DNA from: Bacilli bacterium
Lineage (GTDB): Bacteria > Bacillota_I > Bacilli_A > RF39 > UBA660
Reading direction: 5' to 3'
DNA: 15,254 bases
Assembly (NCBI GenBank): GCA_029004695.1
Contig: JAQVZB010000022.1
Coordinates: 1-15,254, forward strand
Part shown: positions 1-6,184 of the stretch, piece after piece
Numbering within the stretch: position 1 is the first letter of the stretch
Layout of the letters: the number at the start of each line of letters is the position of its first letter
Notes under the pieces: model-generated
Seen by the model: only the letters and a program-made list of their open reading frames with translations
Told to the model about the DNA's origin: nothing
The model's database searches: none
Position numbers and translations under genes: made by a program

Positions 1-23
1 GTAATATTTGTTAAAATGTTCAT
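1..23 (-). CDS. 5' end of a leftward gene cut by the window edge, possibly a transposase
   Basis: Reading leftward, an ATG at 23-21 opens codons for MNILTNI before the window ends. It is preceded by a full AGGAGG Shine-Dalgarno (minus strand, 38-33) at 9 bases and by an extended -10 promoter (TGATATAAT, minus strand 76-68). The protein cannot be identified from seven residues. A transposase is suggested only by the upstream arrangement, in which read-through RNA would hide the ribosome binding site. Confidence 0.5.
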
Positions 24-24
24 A

Positions 25-88
25 GATTGGTACCTCCTAATATTATGTATCTGCTTGACACACTAATATTATATCAAAGGCACCAATC
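25..88 (-). promoter_or_regulatory. SD-sequestering inverted repeat with an internal promoter
   Basis: On the minus strand the arm at 88-78 (GATTGGTGCCT) pairs with the arm at 35-25 (AGGTACCAATC) over 11 positions with one G-U pair. The second arm contains part of the AGGAGGTA Shine-Dalgarno at 38-31. The extended -10 (TGaTATAAT, 76-68) lies between the arms, so its own transcript would start near 61 and lack the first arm, leaving the SD free. Only RNA reading in from outside could fold and hide it. This is the known logic by which several insertion sequences, such as IS10 and IS50, block expression from impinging transcription. Confidence 0.5.
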
Positions 89-105
89 TTTTTATATGCC
101 TTCAA

Positions 106-160
106 CCTACAAACATTTTACACCAAGGATATATCAGGAAACCTTGACAAAATTTGTAGG
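106..160. repeat. Nested inverted repeat beside the edge element
   Basis: CCTACAAA (106-113) is repeated inverted as TTTGTAGG (153-160). Inside it CAAGG (124-128) pairs with CCTTG (142-146). The nested stems could be a subterminal hairpin of an insertion sequence or a protein binding site. The structure overlaps the -35 of the rightward promoter at 144-172. Confidence 0.4.
134..153 (+). repeat. Imperfect direct repeat, copy 1 (candidate island end)
   Basis: TCAGGAAACCTTGACAAAAT resembles the stretch at 5421-5440, just beyond the broken integrase gene, once two single-base gaps are allowed. It could be the outer attachment site of the island whose integrase lies at 4320-5377. The match is short and imperfect, and it also lies within other structures, so chance is possible. 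Confidence 0.22.
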
Positions 161-172
161 AAATTGTAAAAT
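144..172 (+). promoter_or_regulatory. Sigma-A-type promoter reading right
   Basis: A perfect -35 TTGACA (144-149) is followed after 17 bases by TAAAAT (167-172), 5 of 6 to consensus. The predicted start is near 179. It would read through the long hairpin at 247-313 toward the small ORF at 390 and the secreted protein at 513. Confidence 0.5.
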
Positions 173-246
173 TAAAATACAATACAATATCTATATATGA
201 CATATAATTGATGTATTTATGAAAAAGAATATTTTTTTAGATGAAT

Positions 247-313
247 AAGCAGTATCTTTCATCAAATCTATTTCAAAATTAATTTTTTGAAATAGATTGA
301 ATTGATACTGCTT
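247..313 (+). repeat. Long two-part hairpin in the leader of the secreted-protein genes
   Basis: AAGCAGTATC (247-256) pairs with GATACTGCTT (304-313), and inside it a perfect 14-bp stem joins 265-278 to 285-298 around a 6-base loop (TTAATT). The arms are interrupted by an 8/5-base internal loop. A short U-run (CTTTTG) follows, so it could end or attenuate transcription from the promoter at 144-172. It could equally be the end of a small mobile element. The pairing is clear; the function is not. Confidence 0.6.
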
Positions 314-389
314 TTGTGTTATACCGCCTTACTTAATGACTATTATCCTATAATAGGATATAGAATACAAAAAAGATTGGAGGTAAAAA

Positions 390-458
390 ATGAAAAAAAT
401 ATGTTTATTTTTAGAGCTTTTTATATCTGGACAAGTTGGTGTAATGGACTCAAGCTAG
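390..458 (+). CDS. Possible 22-residue peptide with a strong ribosome binding site
   Basis: ATG at 390 follows GGAGG (379-383) at 6 bases and opens 22 codons, beginning MKKICLFLELFISG and ending VMDSS before TAG at 456-458. The N-terminus is basic and then hydrophobic, like a short secreted or membrane peptide or a truncated signal peptide. It sits between the leader hairpin and the secreted protein gene at 513, so it could be a leader peptide, a signalling peptide or a relic. The SD is better than that of the gene at 513. No family is recognised. Confidence 0.35.
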   Translation: MKKICLFLELFISGQVGVMDSS

Positions 459-512
459 ACTATTTGATTAAGAAATATTTGTGAAACAAAAAAGTATGGA
501 AAGGAAAATAAA

Positions 513-995
513 ATGAAAAAGAATATTATACTAAGTATTGCAATGATTATAGGTATATTTGTGTTTGCACCAAGTGTAAAAGCAGCATGTGCTTATGGAA
601 TCCCTTCACCTCAAATATATACTAATGGAACTTGGAAAACCGATTACAAGCAAGATGTTGTTACAACAGCAGCTTCATGCTATGGTTCTAATACCTCAGT
701 CTACTTTTCTGATGGTTCTTATCTCCCTATGGGTAGATTCTATATACATGCAGAATTATGGGAAGAAGACCCACCAGGAAATGCTCATGAAAAAGTAAAA
801 ACATATAGAGGATACAATAGTGGATATACTTTATTATCTTGGACTTATATAGGCATAACTACTTCTGGATTAATAGATAGTACAGGAGATCAAACTTGTG
901 AATTATATATGAAATTTAAAATAGAAACTATTGATACATCTCCATTCACAATTATGGATTCAGATTTATTTAGATATACTATGTGTATGTCATAG
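513..995 (+). CDS. Secreted protein of unknown function with four cysteines
   Basis: The 160-residue product has a clear Sec signal peptide: MKKN, a hydrophobic stretch at about 5-19, and a signal peptidase I site at VKA-A (residues 22-25). The mature part, about 136 residues, is rich in Tyr, Thr, Gly and Ser and has alternating hydrophobic stretches suggestive of beta strands. Its four cysteines, near positions 26, 56, 129 and 158, could form two disulfides outside the cell. The start follows AAAGGA at 500-505. The next gene begins 13 bases after the stop and is also secreted, so the two are probably co-transcribed. No family, catalytic motif or anchor is recognised. A small exported bacteriocin-like or surface-binding protein is possible, but nothing visible proves it. 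Confidence 0.85.
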   Translation: MKKNIILSIAMIIGIFVFAPSVKAACAYGIPSPQIYTNGTWKTDYKQDVVTTAASCYGSNTSVYFSDGSYLPMGRFYIHAELWEEDPPGNAHEKVKTYRGYNSGYTLLSWTYIGITTSGLIDSTGDQTCELYMKFKIETIDTSPFTIMDSDLFRYTMCMS

Positions 996-1008
996 TTAGA
1001 AAGGTTGA

Positions 1009-1842
1009 ATGAAAATGAAATTAAAAAATAAGAAACTAGGAATATTTACAATTGCATTAGTATTAGGCTTATTAATTGGAATTTTTTCAAATGAAAATTC
1101 CTTAAAAGTAAATGCTGAAAACGTTGAAAATGAAATCGGTTTTACAAAACAAGGCTGTTTTAAAGAGATGGAAGATAATTGGATATATTATTTTGATATT
1201 CTAGATTATAAAGACACATCAGAAAATTACTATGCTTTTGATGGATATAATGTTAAATATACTTATTTGAAAGATTATACGATTAAGATGATAAATGCAG
1301 AAACTAATGAAGTAACACAAAAAATTACCAGTGAAACACCTATTCTTTCAAGATCTGATAATTTTGGTAGTGAAATTGTTGAAATTAATAAATATTTTAA
1401 CAAAAAACAATTTAATAGTATTATTACTCTTTCAGATTTAAGTGATTTGAATACGACATATATATCAAAAGATTTATTAGTTGAAATGTTTAATAATGCT
1501 TTATCTTCTAGTGTTGAAGATAAGCCTGGCAAGTATATAAGTTATAGTCATTTAGGAAAAATAATGGTTGATTCTACTGATGATGAACTAAAAGGAAAAT
1601 GGGAACTAACATATATAAATGATTATGGTTATTTAAAATATGTAGCAATTAATTTAAAACTTGAAGATGGAAATTACTTATCGGATACAGGAAAATATTC
1701 TGATTTATTGAAAAAAATTGAAAATATAATAGAAAAAAATCAATCTTTTAAAAATGTTTCAATAACTGAATTATCTAAAGAAATGAGTACAGATTTAAAT
1801 AGTTTATTAGATAAAGCTAATAAAAATATTAGTACAGAATAA
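1009..1842 (+). CDS. Secreted or N-anchored protein of unknown function
   Basis: The 277-residue product begins with a basic region (MKMKLKNKK), a hydrophobic core at about 11-27 and a possible signal peptidase site at VNA-E (residues 34-37). The rest is acidic, rich in Asn, Lys, Asp and Tyr, with one cysteine near position 50 and a C-terminal helical part (about 232-277). No enzyme motif, cell-wall anchor or lipobox is visible. The start at 1009 lies 4 bases after AGAAAGG, and an alternative ATG two codons later (1015) has better spacing. It is tightly linked to the preceding secreted protein and ends before the terminator at 1886. The pair probably acts outside the cell; its role is unknown. 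Confidence 0.85.
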   Translation: MKMKLKNKKLGIFTIALVLGLLIGIFSNENSLKVNAENVENEIGFTKQGCFKEMEDNWIYYFDILDYKDTSENYYAFDGYNVKYTYLKDYTIKMINAETNEVTQKITSETPILSRSDNFGSEIVEINKYFNKKQFNSIITLSDLSDLNTTYISKDLLVEMFNNALSSSVEDKPGKYISYSHLGKIMVDSTDDELKGKWELTYINDYGYLKYVAINLKLEDGNYLSDTGKYSDLLKKIENIIEKNQSFKNVSITELSKEMSTDLNSLLDKANKNISTE

Positions 1843-1885
1843 AGAAAATTTATATGTCAAAAAACAACGGTGATATTAAAATATT

Positions 1886-1920
1886 TAAGGAGTGAAATAA
1901 TCACTCCTTATTTAATTTTT
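1886..1920 (+). terminator. Intrinsic terminator of the secreted-protein pair
   Basis: TAAGGAGTGA (1886-1895) and TCACTCCTTA (1901-1910) form a perfect 10-bp stem with a 5-base loop (AATAA), followed by TTTAATTTTT. It closes the transcript of the two secreted-protein genes. Confidence 0.85.
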
Positions 1921-1935
1921 GTTTAATAAATATTA

Positions 1936-1964
1936 TTTAATTAATGCTAAAAATATGGTAAACT
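1936..1964 (+). promoter_or_regulatory. Weak promoter candidate for the XRE regulator
   Basis: An extended -10 (TG, one base, TAAACT; 1956-1964) lies 17 bases after a poor -35 (TTTAAT, 1936-1941). It falls between the preceding terminator and the gene at 2020. A second -10-like TATAAT at 1997-2002 has no recognisable -35 at the right distance. Confidence 0.3.
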
Positions 1965-2019
1965 AAATGTAGAGTGATTATTGTATATAAATGTAATATA
2001 ATTATTTTGAGGTGAGAGG

Positions 2020-3051
2020 ATGAATGGTAAAAGAATTGGAGAAAACATCGCTCTTTTAAGAAAGAGAAAAGGCCTTACTCAAAAAGCACTTGGTGATAAA
2101 TTATATGTTACCGATAAAGCCATTTCAAAATGGGAAAGAGGAATTAATTTACCTGATCTAAGCATAATTGAAAAACTTTCTGAAGAGTTAGACACTAATA
2201 TTTATGACTTATTGCAAATAGAAAATCAAGATGATTTTAATAAAAGTGATTTAAAGAATATGATAAAAGTTCTTAATAAGAAAAATAGTAAAAAAAATAA
2301 AATAATAGTGTGTGGAAGTATTGTAATTATTGTTTTAATCATTGGATTATTTAAAAATATTAGTTTTGGTTATGATTTAAAAAAATATGAATCAGAAGAA
2401 AAAAGTATCGAATTAGGAATTCCAAAATTTTCATTTATGAATAAAAATAATGATGAAAGCTATTCGTTTAAAAATTTAAGGAGTTCTCATGTTGTTAAAG
2501 GTGAATTTAAAGAATATTTGAAAACATTAGAATACTTATCTTGTAATGATACAATTTATTATTATGATAAAGATAATAATATATCAATAATCGATTATAA
2601 AGTTAAAGATAATTTGTTATTTACATCAGCCAATATTTTAATAACTAATAATGATTATTGTTATATGGAAACTTTAAATGAATATAGTAAATATATAAAA
2701 GTTAATGAAGGGTATTCTATGAATTATACTAGAAATGTAGTTAATGGGAAATTAGAAGATATTGATGGTAAAATAACTATTGTTTTATCGTTACTTGATG
2801 ATGAGGCAAATAAATTTAGAATAGATCTTAAAGTAATTAAACAACATAATACTTATGGCGAAACTCTAGAGCATTCACTAGGAACATATGAAATAAAAAA
2901 TGGGAAGTTTATTTATTATCGAGATAAAATTTTAGAATTTGATTCAATAGTTCAAATACCAACAGTTTCAACTTTTACTATTGAAAATAAGAAATTAATT
3001 TTAGATGAAAACTATTTATTTAAGTATACTGATAAAGTAGTTTTAATGTGA
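2020..3051 (+). CDS. Membrane-anchored XRE-family transcriptional regulator
   Basis: The 343-residue protein has an N-terminal XRE helix-turn-helix (residues about 6-65: IALLRKRKGLTQ, then VTDKAISKWERG and LSEELD, the usual HTH_3 pattern). A charged linker leads to one membrane helix (about 94-111, IIVCGSIVIIVLIIGLF) and a C-terminal part of about 230 residues predicted outside the membrane. The layout suggests a one-component regulator that senses a signal at the surface, or is controlled by a partner protein, while its DNA-binding domain stays in the cytoplasm. The start follows GAGGTGAGAGG. The stop codon overlaps the SD of the next gene, so the two are translated together. The C-terminal domain is not recognised. 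Confidence 0.88.
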   Translation: MNGKRIGENIALLRKRKGLTQKALGDKLYVTDKAISKWERGINLPDLSIIEKLSEELDTNIYDLLQIENQDDFNKSDLKNMIKVLNKKNSKKNKIIVCGSIVIIVLIIGLFKNISFGYDLKKYESEEKSIELGIPKFSFMNKNNDESYSFKNLRSSHVVKGEFKEYLKTLEYLSCNDTIYYYDKDNNISIIDYKVKDNLLFTSANILITNNDYCYMETLNEYSKYIKVNEGYSMNYTRNVVNGKLEDIDGKITIVLSLLDDEANKFRIDLKVIKQHNTYGETLEHSLGTYEIKNGKFIYYRDKILEFDSIVQIPTVSTFTIENKKLILDENYLFKYTDKVVLM

Positions 3052-3058
3052 GGTACAT

Positions 3059-3454
3059 ATGAAGAAAAAAATAATCATAAGTTGTATAGTCTTAATTTTT
3101 TTGTTGATATTGATAGTTGTATTATATAATTATTTAGAATATAAGAACAATCAAAAACTAATTCAAAATAATACAAGATATGAAGAAATAAAAAATGATG
3201 TTAATAAAGAAATGAAAAGATATTTTTCTGTAACTCGGCCAACCTGTAATGTGGAACAAGCTGTTCAAAAAATTCCGGATGGCGAGTTAATTTACAATGG
3301 TGGAATGGATAAAGAAAAGTTTTTAGATGTTGATGGTAAAAGTTATTGTGATACTATTACCTATGCAACTTGTGTAGAAAAAAATAAATGGGAATATAAA
3401 ATATATATAAGATGTAAGGATTATACAGATGATGAATTTGTTGATTGGGATTAA
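3059..3454 (+). CDS. Small single-pass membrane protein with a cysteine-rich outer domain
   Basis: The 131-residue protein has an N-terminal membrane helix (about 4-23) and an outer domain of about 105 residues. The C-terminal part contains several cysteines and the run KWEYKIYIRCKDYTDDEF. From memory, similar short aromatic segments around a late cysteine (YKAYIKC-like) occur in type IV prepilin-like and exported proteins of low-GC gut Firmicutes. The usual prepilin cleavage motif is not visible, so the likeness is loose. The ATG lies 7 bases after the stop of the membrane XRE regulator, and the SD (GTGAGG) includes that stop. Tight coupling suggests it is the regulator's partner, for example a surface sensor or modulator of its outer domain (inference). 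Confidence 0.82.
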   Translation: MKKKIIISCIVLIFLLILIVVLYNYLEYKNNQKLIQNNTRYEEIKNDVNKEMKRYFSVTRPTCNVEQAVQKIPDGELIYNGGMDKEKFLDVDGKSYCDTITYATCVEKNKWEYKIYIRCKDYTDDEFVDWD

Positions 3455-3576
3455 AAAGAATGAAATTTATTTTCGACACTTTTAGACTGCTAAAGAAACA
3501 AGAAAAGTTAAAAAATTATCAGAAGAATTAAATCCAACTGAATAAAATTTTAATATATTATCATTTATATTAAAAC

Positions 3577-3610
3577 AGATTAGCTTTTTTTGCTAATCTA
3601 TTTATTTTTA
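3577..3610 (+). terminator. Intrinsic terminator between convergent genes
   Basis: AGATTAGC (3577-3584) pairs with GCTAATCT (3592-3599) around seven T residues and is followed by ATTTATTTTT. It would end the XRE operon. The leftward lipoprotein pseudogene reads toward it from the other side, where the U-run is poorer. Confidence 0.75.
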
Positions 3611-3632
3611 ATAATTATATAGTAATCATATT

Positions 3633-4232
3633 TTATTCTTTACTTAGTTCACACTTATAAGTATATAATGAACATTTTATTATTTCGTAATCAGAACCAT
3701 ACCCAGCAAATGCGGATAGATAAATATAATTGTCTTGTATATGGTCTATAGTTGCAATTAAAAGTCCTTTAGGTGTTTCAGGTATTTCAAATTTTAATTC
3801 TTTCTTAACTATCTTTTCATAATTAAGTGTATATTCAGCGATTAAAGGACTAGAGTATTTTCCTATAGCATATAATTTATTTCCATAAAATACATTGTAC
3901 TCATCATTTGCAGATGTACGATAATCACTAGACTCAATTTTATCAAGCAAAATGTAATCATCAGAAGATATTTTATAAAACAGCCCTCTTATACTTATTT
4001 CAGATTTTTCTGGAGTGATATCAGCAATTGCATATGTATTATTTACTCCATATTCTGGAGTATAAGTATAAGTAAAAATATCTTTTCCACTCAAATTATA
4101 ATGTTCAAAGTCAGCAAATCTATCTTCTTCGTTTTTGCTACATCCACATAAGGTTAATAGTAATATTTAGATGATGATTATAAAAAGGATAAAAAACAAG
4201 ATAAAGATTTCTATATATGATAAGAAAACTAT
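3633..4232 (-). pseudogene. Lipoprotein gene broken by a stop codon in its signal peptide
   Basis: An open frame of 153 residues from a TTG at 4094 continues upstream without a stop to 4166. There it encodes a lipobox, LLLTLCGCS, with the lipid-accepting Cys at 4142-4140. One codon before that hydrophobic run is an in-frame TAA (4169-4167). Before the TAA is a hydrophobic run (IFILFFILFIII-like), and an SD-like AAAGGATGTGAT lies at 4245-4234, but no ATG is in frame. The gene has thus lost both its start and the continuity of its signal peptide. The mature part has repeated hydrophobic strand patterns (YGNKLYAIGK, DNYIYLSA, YEIIKCSLYTYKCE) reminiscent of beta-propeller blades. A restart at TTG 4094 would give a cytoplasmic remnant. 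Sequencing error is an alternative. Confidence 0.7.
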
Positions 4233-4294
4233 GATCACATCCTTTATAAATCATCAAATAAGTGTTAAAATCAAATTGGATGTGGTCGATAGTT
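4227..4294. repeat. Interrupted inverted repeat upstream of the integrase
   Basis: AACTAT (4227-4232) and ACATCC (4237-4242) are matched by GGATGT (4278-4283) and ATAGTT (4289-4294), with a small internal loop and a 35-base loop. It spans the start region of the broken lipoprotein gene and ends just before the integrase SD. It could be an integrase or excisionase binding site or a regulatory hairpin in the integrase leader; neither is proven. Confidence 0.4.
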
Positions 4295-4319
4295 TTAATA
4301 GCAAGAAGGAGGAAATAAT

Positions 4320-5377
4320 ATGGCTGTAAAACTATTAGACAAAAAACAAGCAACTAAAGATGGTCGAAAATGGATATTTTATGATTGGGTAACACAATTA
4401 GATGGTTCACGCAAAAAATACTTTTCAAAGAAATATGCCAGCAGAAAGGAAGCTTTAGACGCTGAAAAAGAGTTCTTAACCAAATATACTAATATTGGAG
4501 TTAACACTTCTAATATGACCTTTAAAGAGCTTTATTTATCATATTACAACTATCAAGCAGATAAAGTTAAATTTACTACTATAAAAACATATAAAGATAG
4601 AGTTAAATTCTTTAAGGATTTAGATAATGTTAAAGTAAATGACTTCTCTATTCTACATTTTGAGAGATGGAAAGAATATATTAATAAACAAAATATATCT
4701 ACTAATTATAAAAATCATTTATATAAATTCTTTAAAGCTATCTTAAATTATGGTAGTAAATGGTATAGATTAAATTTTGCCGGTATGTATTTGAAGATGA
4801 CTAACTTTACTGATTCAAATGAAATACCTAAAGAAATGGATTTTTATACTTATGATGAATTTCAAAAATTCATCGCTTGTGAAGAAGATGTTTTATATAA
4901 AACATTGTATGAAACATTATACTATTGTGGATTACGCAAACATTAAGAGTTAATAAAAATGTTGTATCTTACATTGAAGGTAAAAAATTTAGAATTACTA
5001 CTCCTAAAACAAAAAGTAGTAATAGAATACTACCTATGCCTGATATATTAGTAAATGGCTTAAAGCAAGTTTATGAAAACTTCAAAAAATATCAAAACTT
5101 CAATAAGAAATGGTTTGTATTTGGTGGTGTTGAACCAATAAGTAATGGTAAGATTAGAACTCATAAAATTAGTAATTGTAATAAAGCAAAACTTAGAGAA
5201 ATAAGAATACACGATTTTAGACATAGTTGTGCTTCTCTACTTATAAATAGTGGTGCCAATATCAATATGGTAGCTAAATATCTAGGACATACTAAAATTG
5301 ATGAAACACTCAATACATATTCGCACTTATTTAAGAATAAAATGAATGATATCGTGAATATAATAAACAATTTATAG
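4320..5377 (+). pseudogene. Tyrosine recombinase (integrase), broken by a small deletion with frameshift
   Basis: The family integrates and excises mobile elements with an Arg-Lys-His-Arg-His/Trp-Tyr active site. The first part (4320-4946, 208 codons) has the AP2-like arm-binding domain (about 1-58, with KWIFYDWVTQLDGSRKKYF), the SAM-like core-binding domain (about 63-150) and the start of the catalytic domain up to CGLR, which holds the first catalytic Arg. It then stops at TAA 4944-4946. The rest continues in another frame to 5377 (TLRVNKNVV, then TPKTKSSNR, HDFRHS, YLGHT and the tyrosine in NTYSHLF). The expected GE-L---W-DID segment after GLRK, roughly 16 residues, is missing, so this is a deletion and not a simple slip. 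A strong SD (AAGGAGG) precedes the ATG. No excisionase gene adjoins it. It marks an island that probably can no longer move by itself. Confidence 0.9.
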
Positions 5378-5420
5378 CAAGTTGGGTAATCTCAATGGTA
5401 TCTAAAATATAAATAAAAAA

Positions 5421-5440
5421 TCAGAAACCCTTGAAAAATC
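5421..5440 (+). repeat. Imperfect direct repeat, copy 2 (candidate island end)
   Basis: TCAGAAACCCTTGAAAAATC lies 43 bases beyond the integrase stop and resembles the sequence at 134-153. It overlaps the downstream edge of the small-RNA terminator at 5441-5466. Integrases often use the 3' ends of RNA genes or terminators as targets, which makes this position reasonable for an attachment site. The short, gapped match keeps confidence low. Confidence 0.22.
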
Positions 5441-5466
5441 AAACAAAAATGGAGCCTCTCGGCTCC
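5441..5466 (-). terminator. Strong intrinsic terminator reading left
   Basis: On the minus strand GGAGCC, GAGA, GGCTCC (5466-5451) forms a 6-bp GC-rich stem with a 4-base loop, followed by ATTTTTGTTT (5450-5441). It ends the candidate small RNA starting near 5545 and any read-through from the recG-DUF975 operon. Confidence 0.85.
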
Positions 5467-5545
5467 TTCAGGGGGTTTTGGTTGATACACTCCAACATTA
5501 AAATCGTTAGAAGTATACCTAAGCATAATATTTAATATTATGCCT
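5441..5545 (-). ncRNA. Candidate small RNA with a C-tract, about 104 nt
   Basis: A consensus promoter (5580-5552) and a strong terminator (5466-5441) bound a leftward transcript with no convincing ORF. Predicted structure: a 5' hairpin of GCATAATA and TATTATGC arms (5542-5522); a second hairpin in which GGTATACTTC pairs with GGAGTGTATC over 10 positions with G-U pairs; an unpaired CCAAAACCCCCTGAA; then the terminator. An unpaired C-tract next to a terminator is typical of Firmicute regulatory RNAs that bind G-rich ribosome sites. No known family is recognised. A possible 19-codon ORF starting with ATG near 5500 lacks an SD. The RNA lies between the DUF975 gene and the broken integrase. Confidence 0.58.
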
Positions 5546-5551
5546 AAATTA

Positions 5552-5580
5552 ATAATATAGGAATTTCAATTCTTTGTCAA
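5552..5580 (-). promoter_or_regulatory. Near-consensus promoter for the C-tract small RNA
   Basis: TTGACA (5580-5575), exactly 17 bases, then TATTAT (5557-5552) on the minus strand. The -35 overlaps the TGA stop of the DUF975 gene. The predicted start is near 5545, and no leftward protein gene lies downstream, which points to an RNA gene. Confidence 0.7.
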
Positions 5581-6176
5581 TTACTTTTATTTAGTTTCTT
5601 AAGTTCTTCGTAGTATAAAACTTCACATACTATTACATAAGGTATAACATACCAAAATGCTACAATAATAATTAAATACCAGCCAATAAAGCTTAAAGCA
5701 AATTTAAAATAATCCCATTTATAACCCTTAATTAATTGAGAACTTTCTTTAATACATTGAATAGGATCTCTTTGGCCATCAGCCATAATAAATGATGCAA
5801 AATGGAACATTATTGCTAATATAATTCCCGGAATAATAAATAAGAACATTCCAAATGTTATTAAAAAACCAGTTATAAAGAACAAAGCAAAAACGAAGAA
5901 AAATATATTATAAGGTTTAAATATAACTTCGATTTTAAATTCGTTATCTCTAACTATTTTAAATACATACACTAGTAATCCGATTGTTAATGGATACATT
6001 ATTATTTGGATTAGTGATTTTATTAAAGAACGATACCCTTCATTAATAACATTTTCATCAATTATAAAGAATATTAATAAAATAGTTACTTCTATTATTA
6101 AATAAGGAATAAATACTTTCCATAAATTTGTTTTTAATATTTCTTTAGCTTGTTTTTTTATTTCTTTTCGATTCAT
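5577..6176 (-). CDS. DUF975 family integral membrane protein
   Basis: The 199-residue protein matches the DUF975 pattern. It has an N-terminal basic helix (MNRKEIKKQAKEILKTNLWKVF) and several hydrophobic segments (about 20-40, 55-73, 87-130, 158-190). It also has the family's FIIPGIILAIMFHFASFIMADG segment (about 113-135), an amphipathic piece with ESSQLIKGYKWDYFKFALSFIGW (about 145-167), and a PYVIVCEVLYYEELKK end. The function of the family is unknown; it is a common multi-pass protein of Firmicute membranes. The ATG lies 8 bases after the recG stop, and its SD (AAAGGT) overlaps that stop, so it is the second gene of the recG operon. The gene ends on TGA, which overlaps the -35 of a small-RNA promoter. 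Confidence 0.9.
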   Translation of the reverse strand: MNRKEIKKQAKEILKTNLWKVFIPYLIIEVTILLIFFIIDENVINEGYRSLIKSLIQIIMYPLTIGLLVYVFKIVRDNEFKIEVIFKPYNIFFFVFALFFITGFLITFGMFLFIIPGIILAIMFHFASFIMADGQRDPIQCIKESSQLIKGYKWDYFKFALSFIGWYLIIIVAFWYVIPYVIVCEVLYYEELKKLNKSN

Positions 6177-6184
6177 AATTACCT

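Noticed and set aside
219..248. Nine-codon ORF MKKNIFLDE sharing 15 bases with the start of the gene at 513
   Set aside because: No SD and too short; the shared ATGAAAAAGAATATT is simple AT-rich coding sequence and could match by chance.
302..484. 60-residue ORF on the plus strand
   Set aside because: Its start lies in the hairpin arm with no SD, and the stretch is better explained by the small ORF at 390, which has an excellent SD.
3486..3545. Open stretch ending KKLSEELNPTE before TAA, resembling a gene remnant
   Set aside because: It has no start or SD, is only 19 codons long after a stop, and cannot be tied to any gene.
4138..4353. 71-residue minus-strand ORF over the integrase start
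   Set aside because: It overlaps the integrase SD and N-terminus and the lipoprotein signal region in another frame; no SD.
4925..5377. Second half of the integrase as a separate protein, or programmed frameshifting
   Set aside because: About 16 catalytic-domain residues are missing at the junction, so a ribosomal slip would not restore a normal enzyme.
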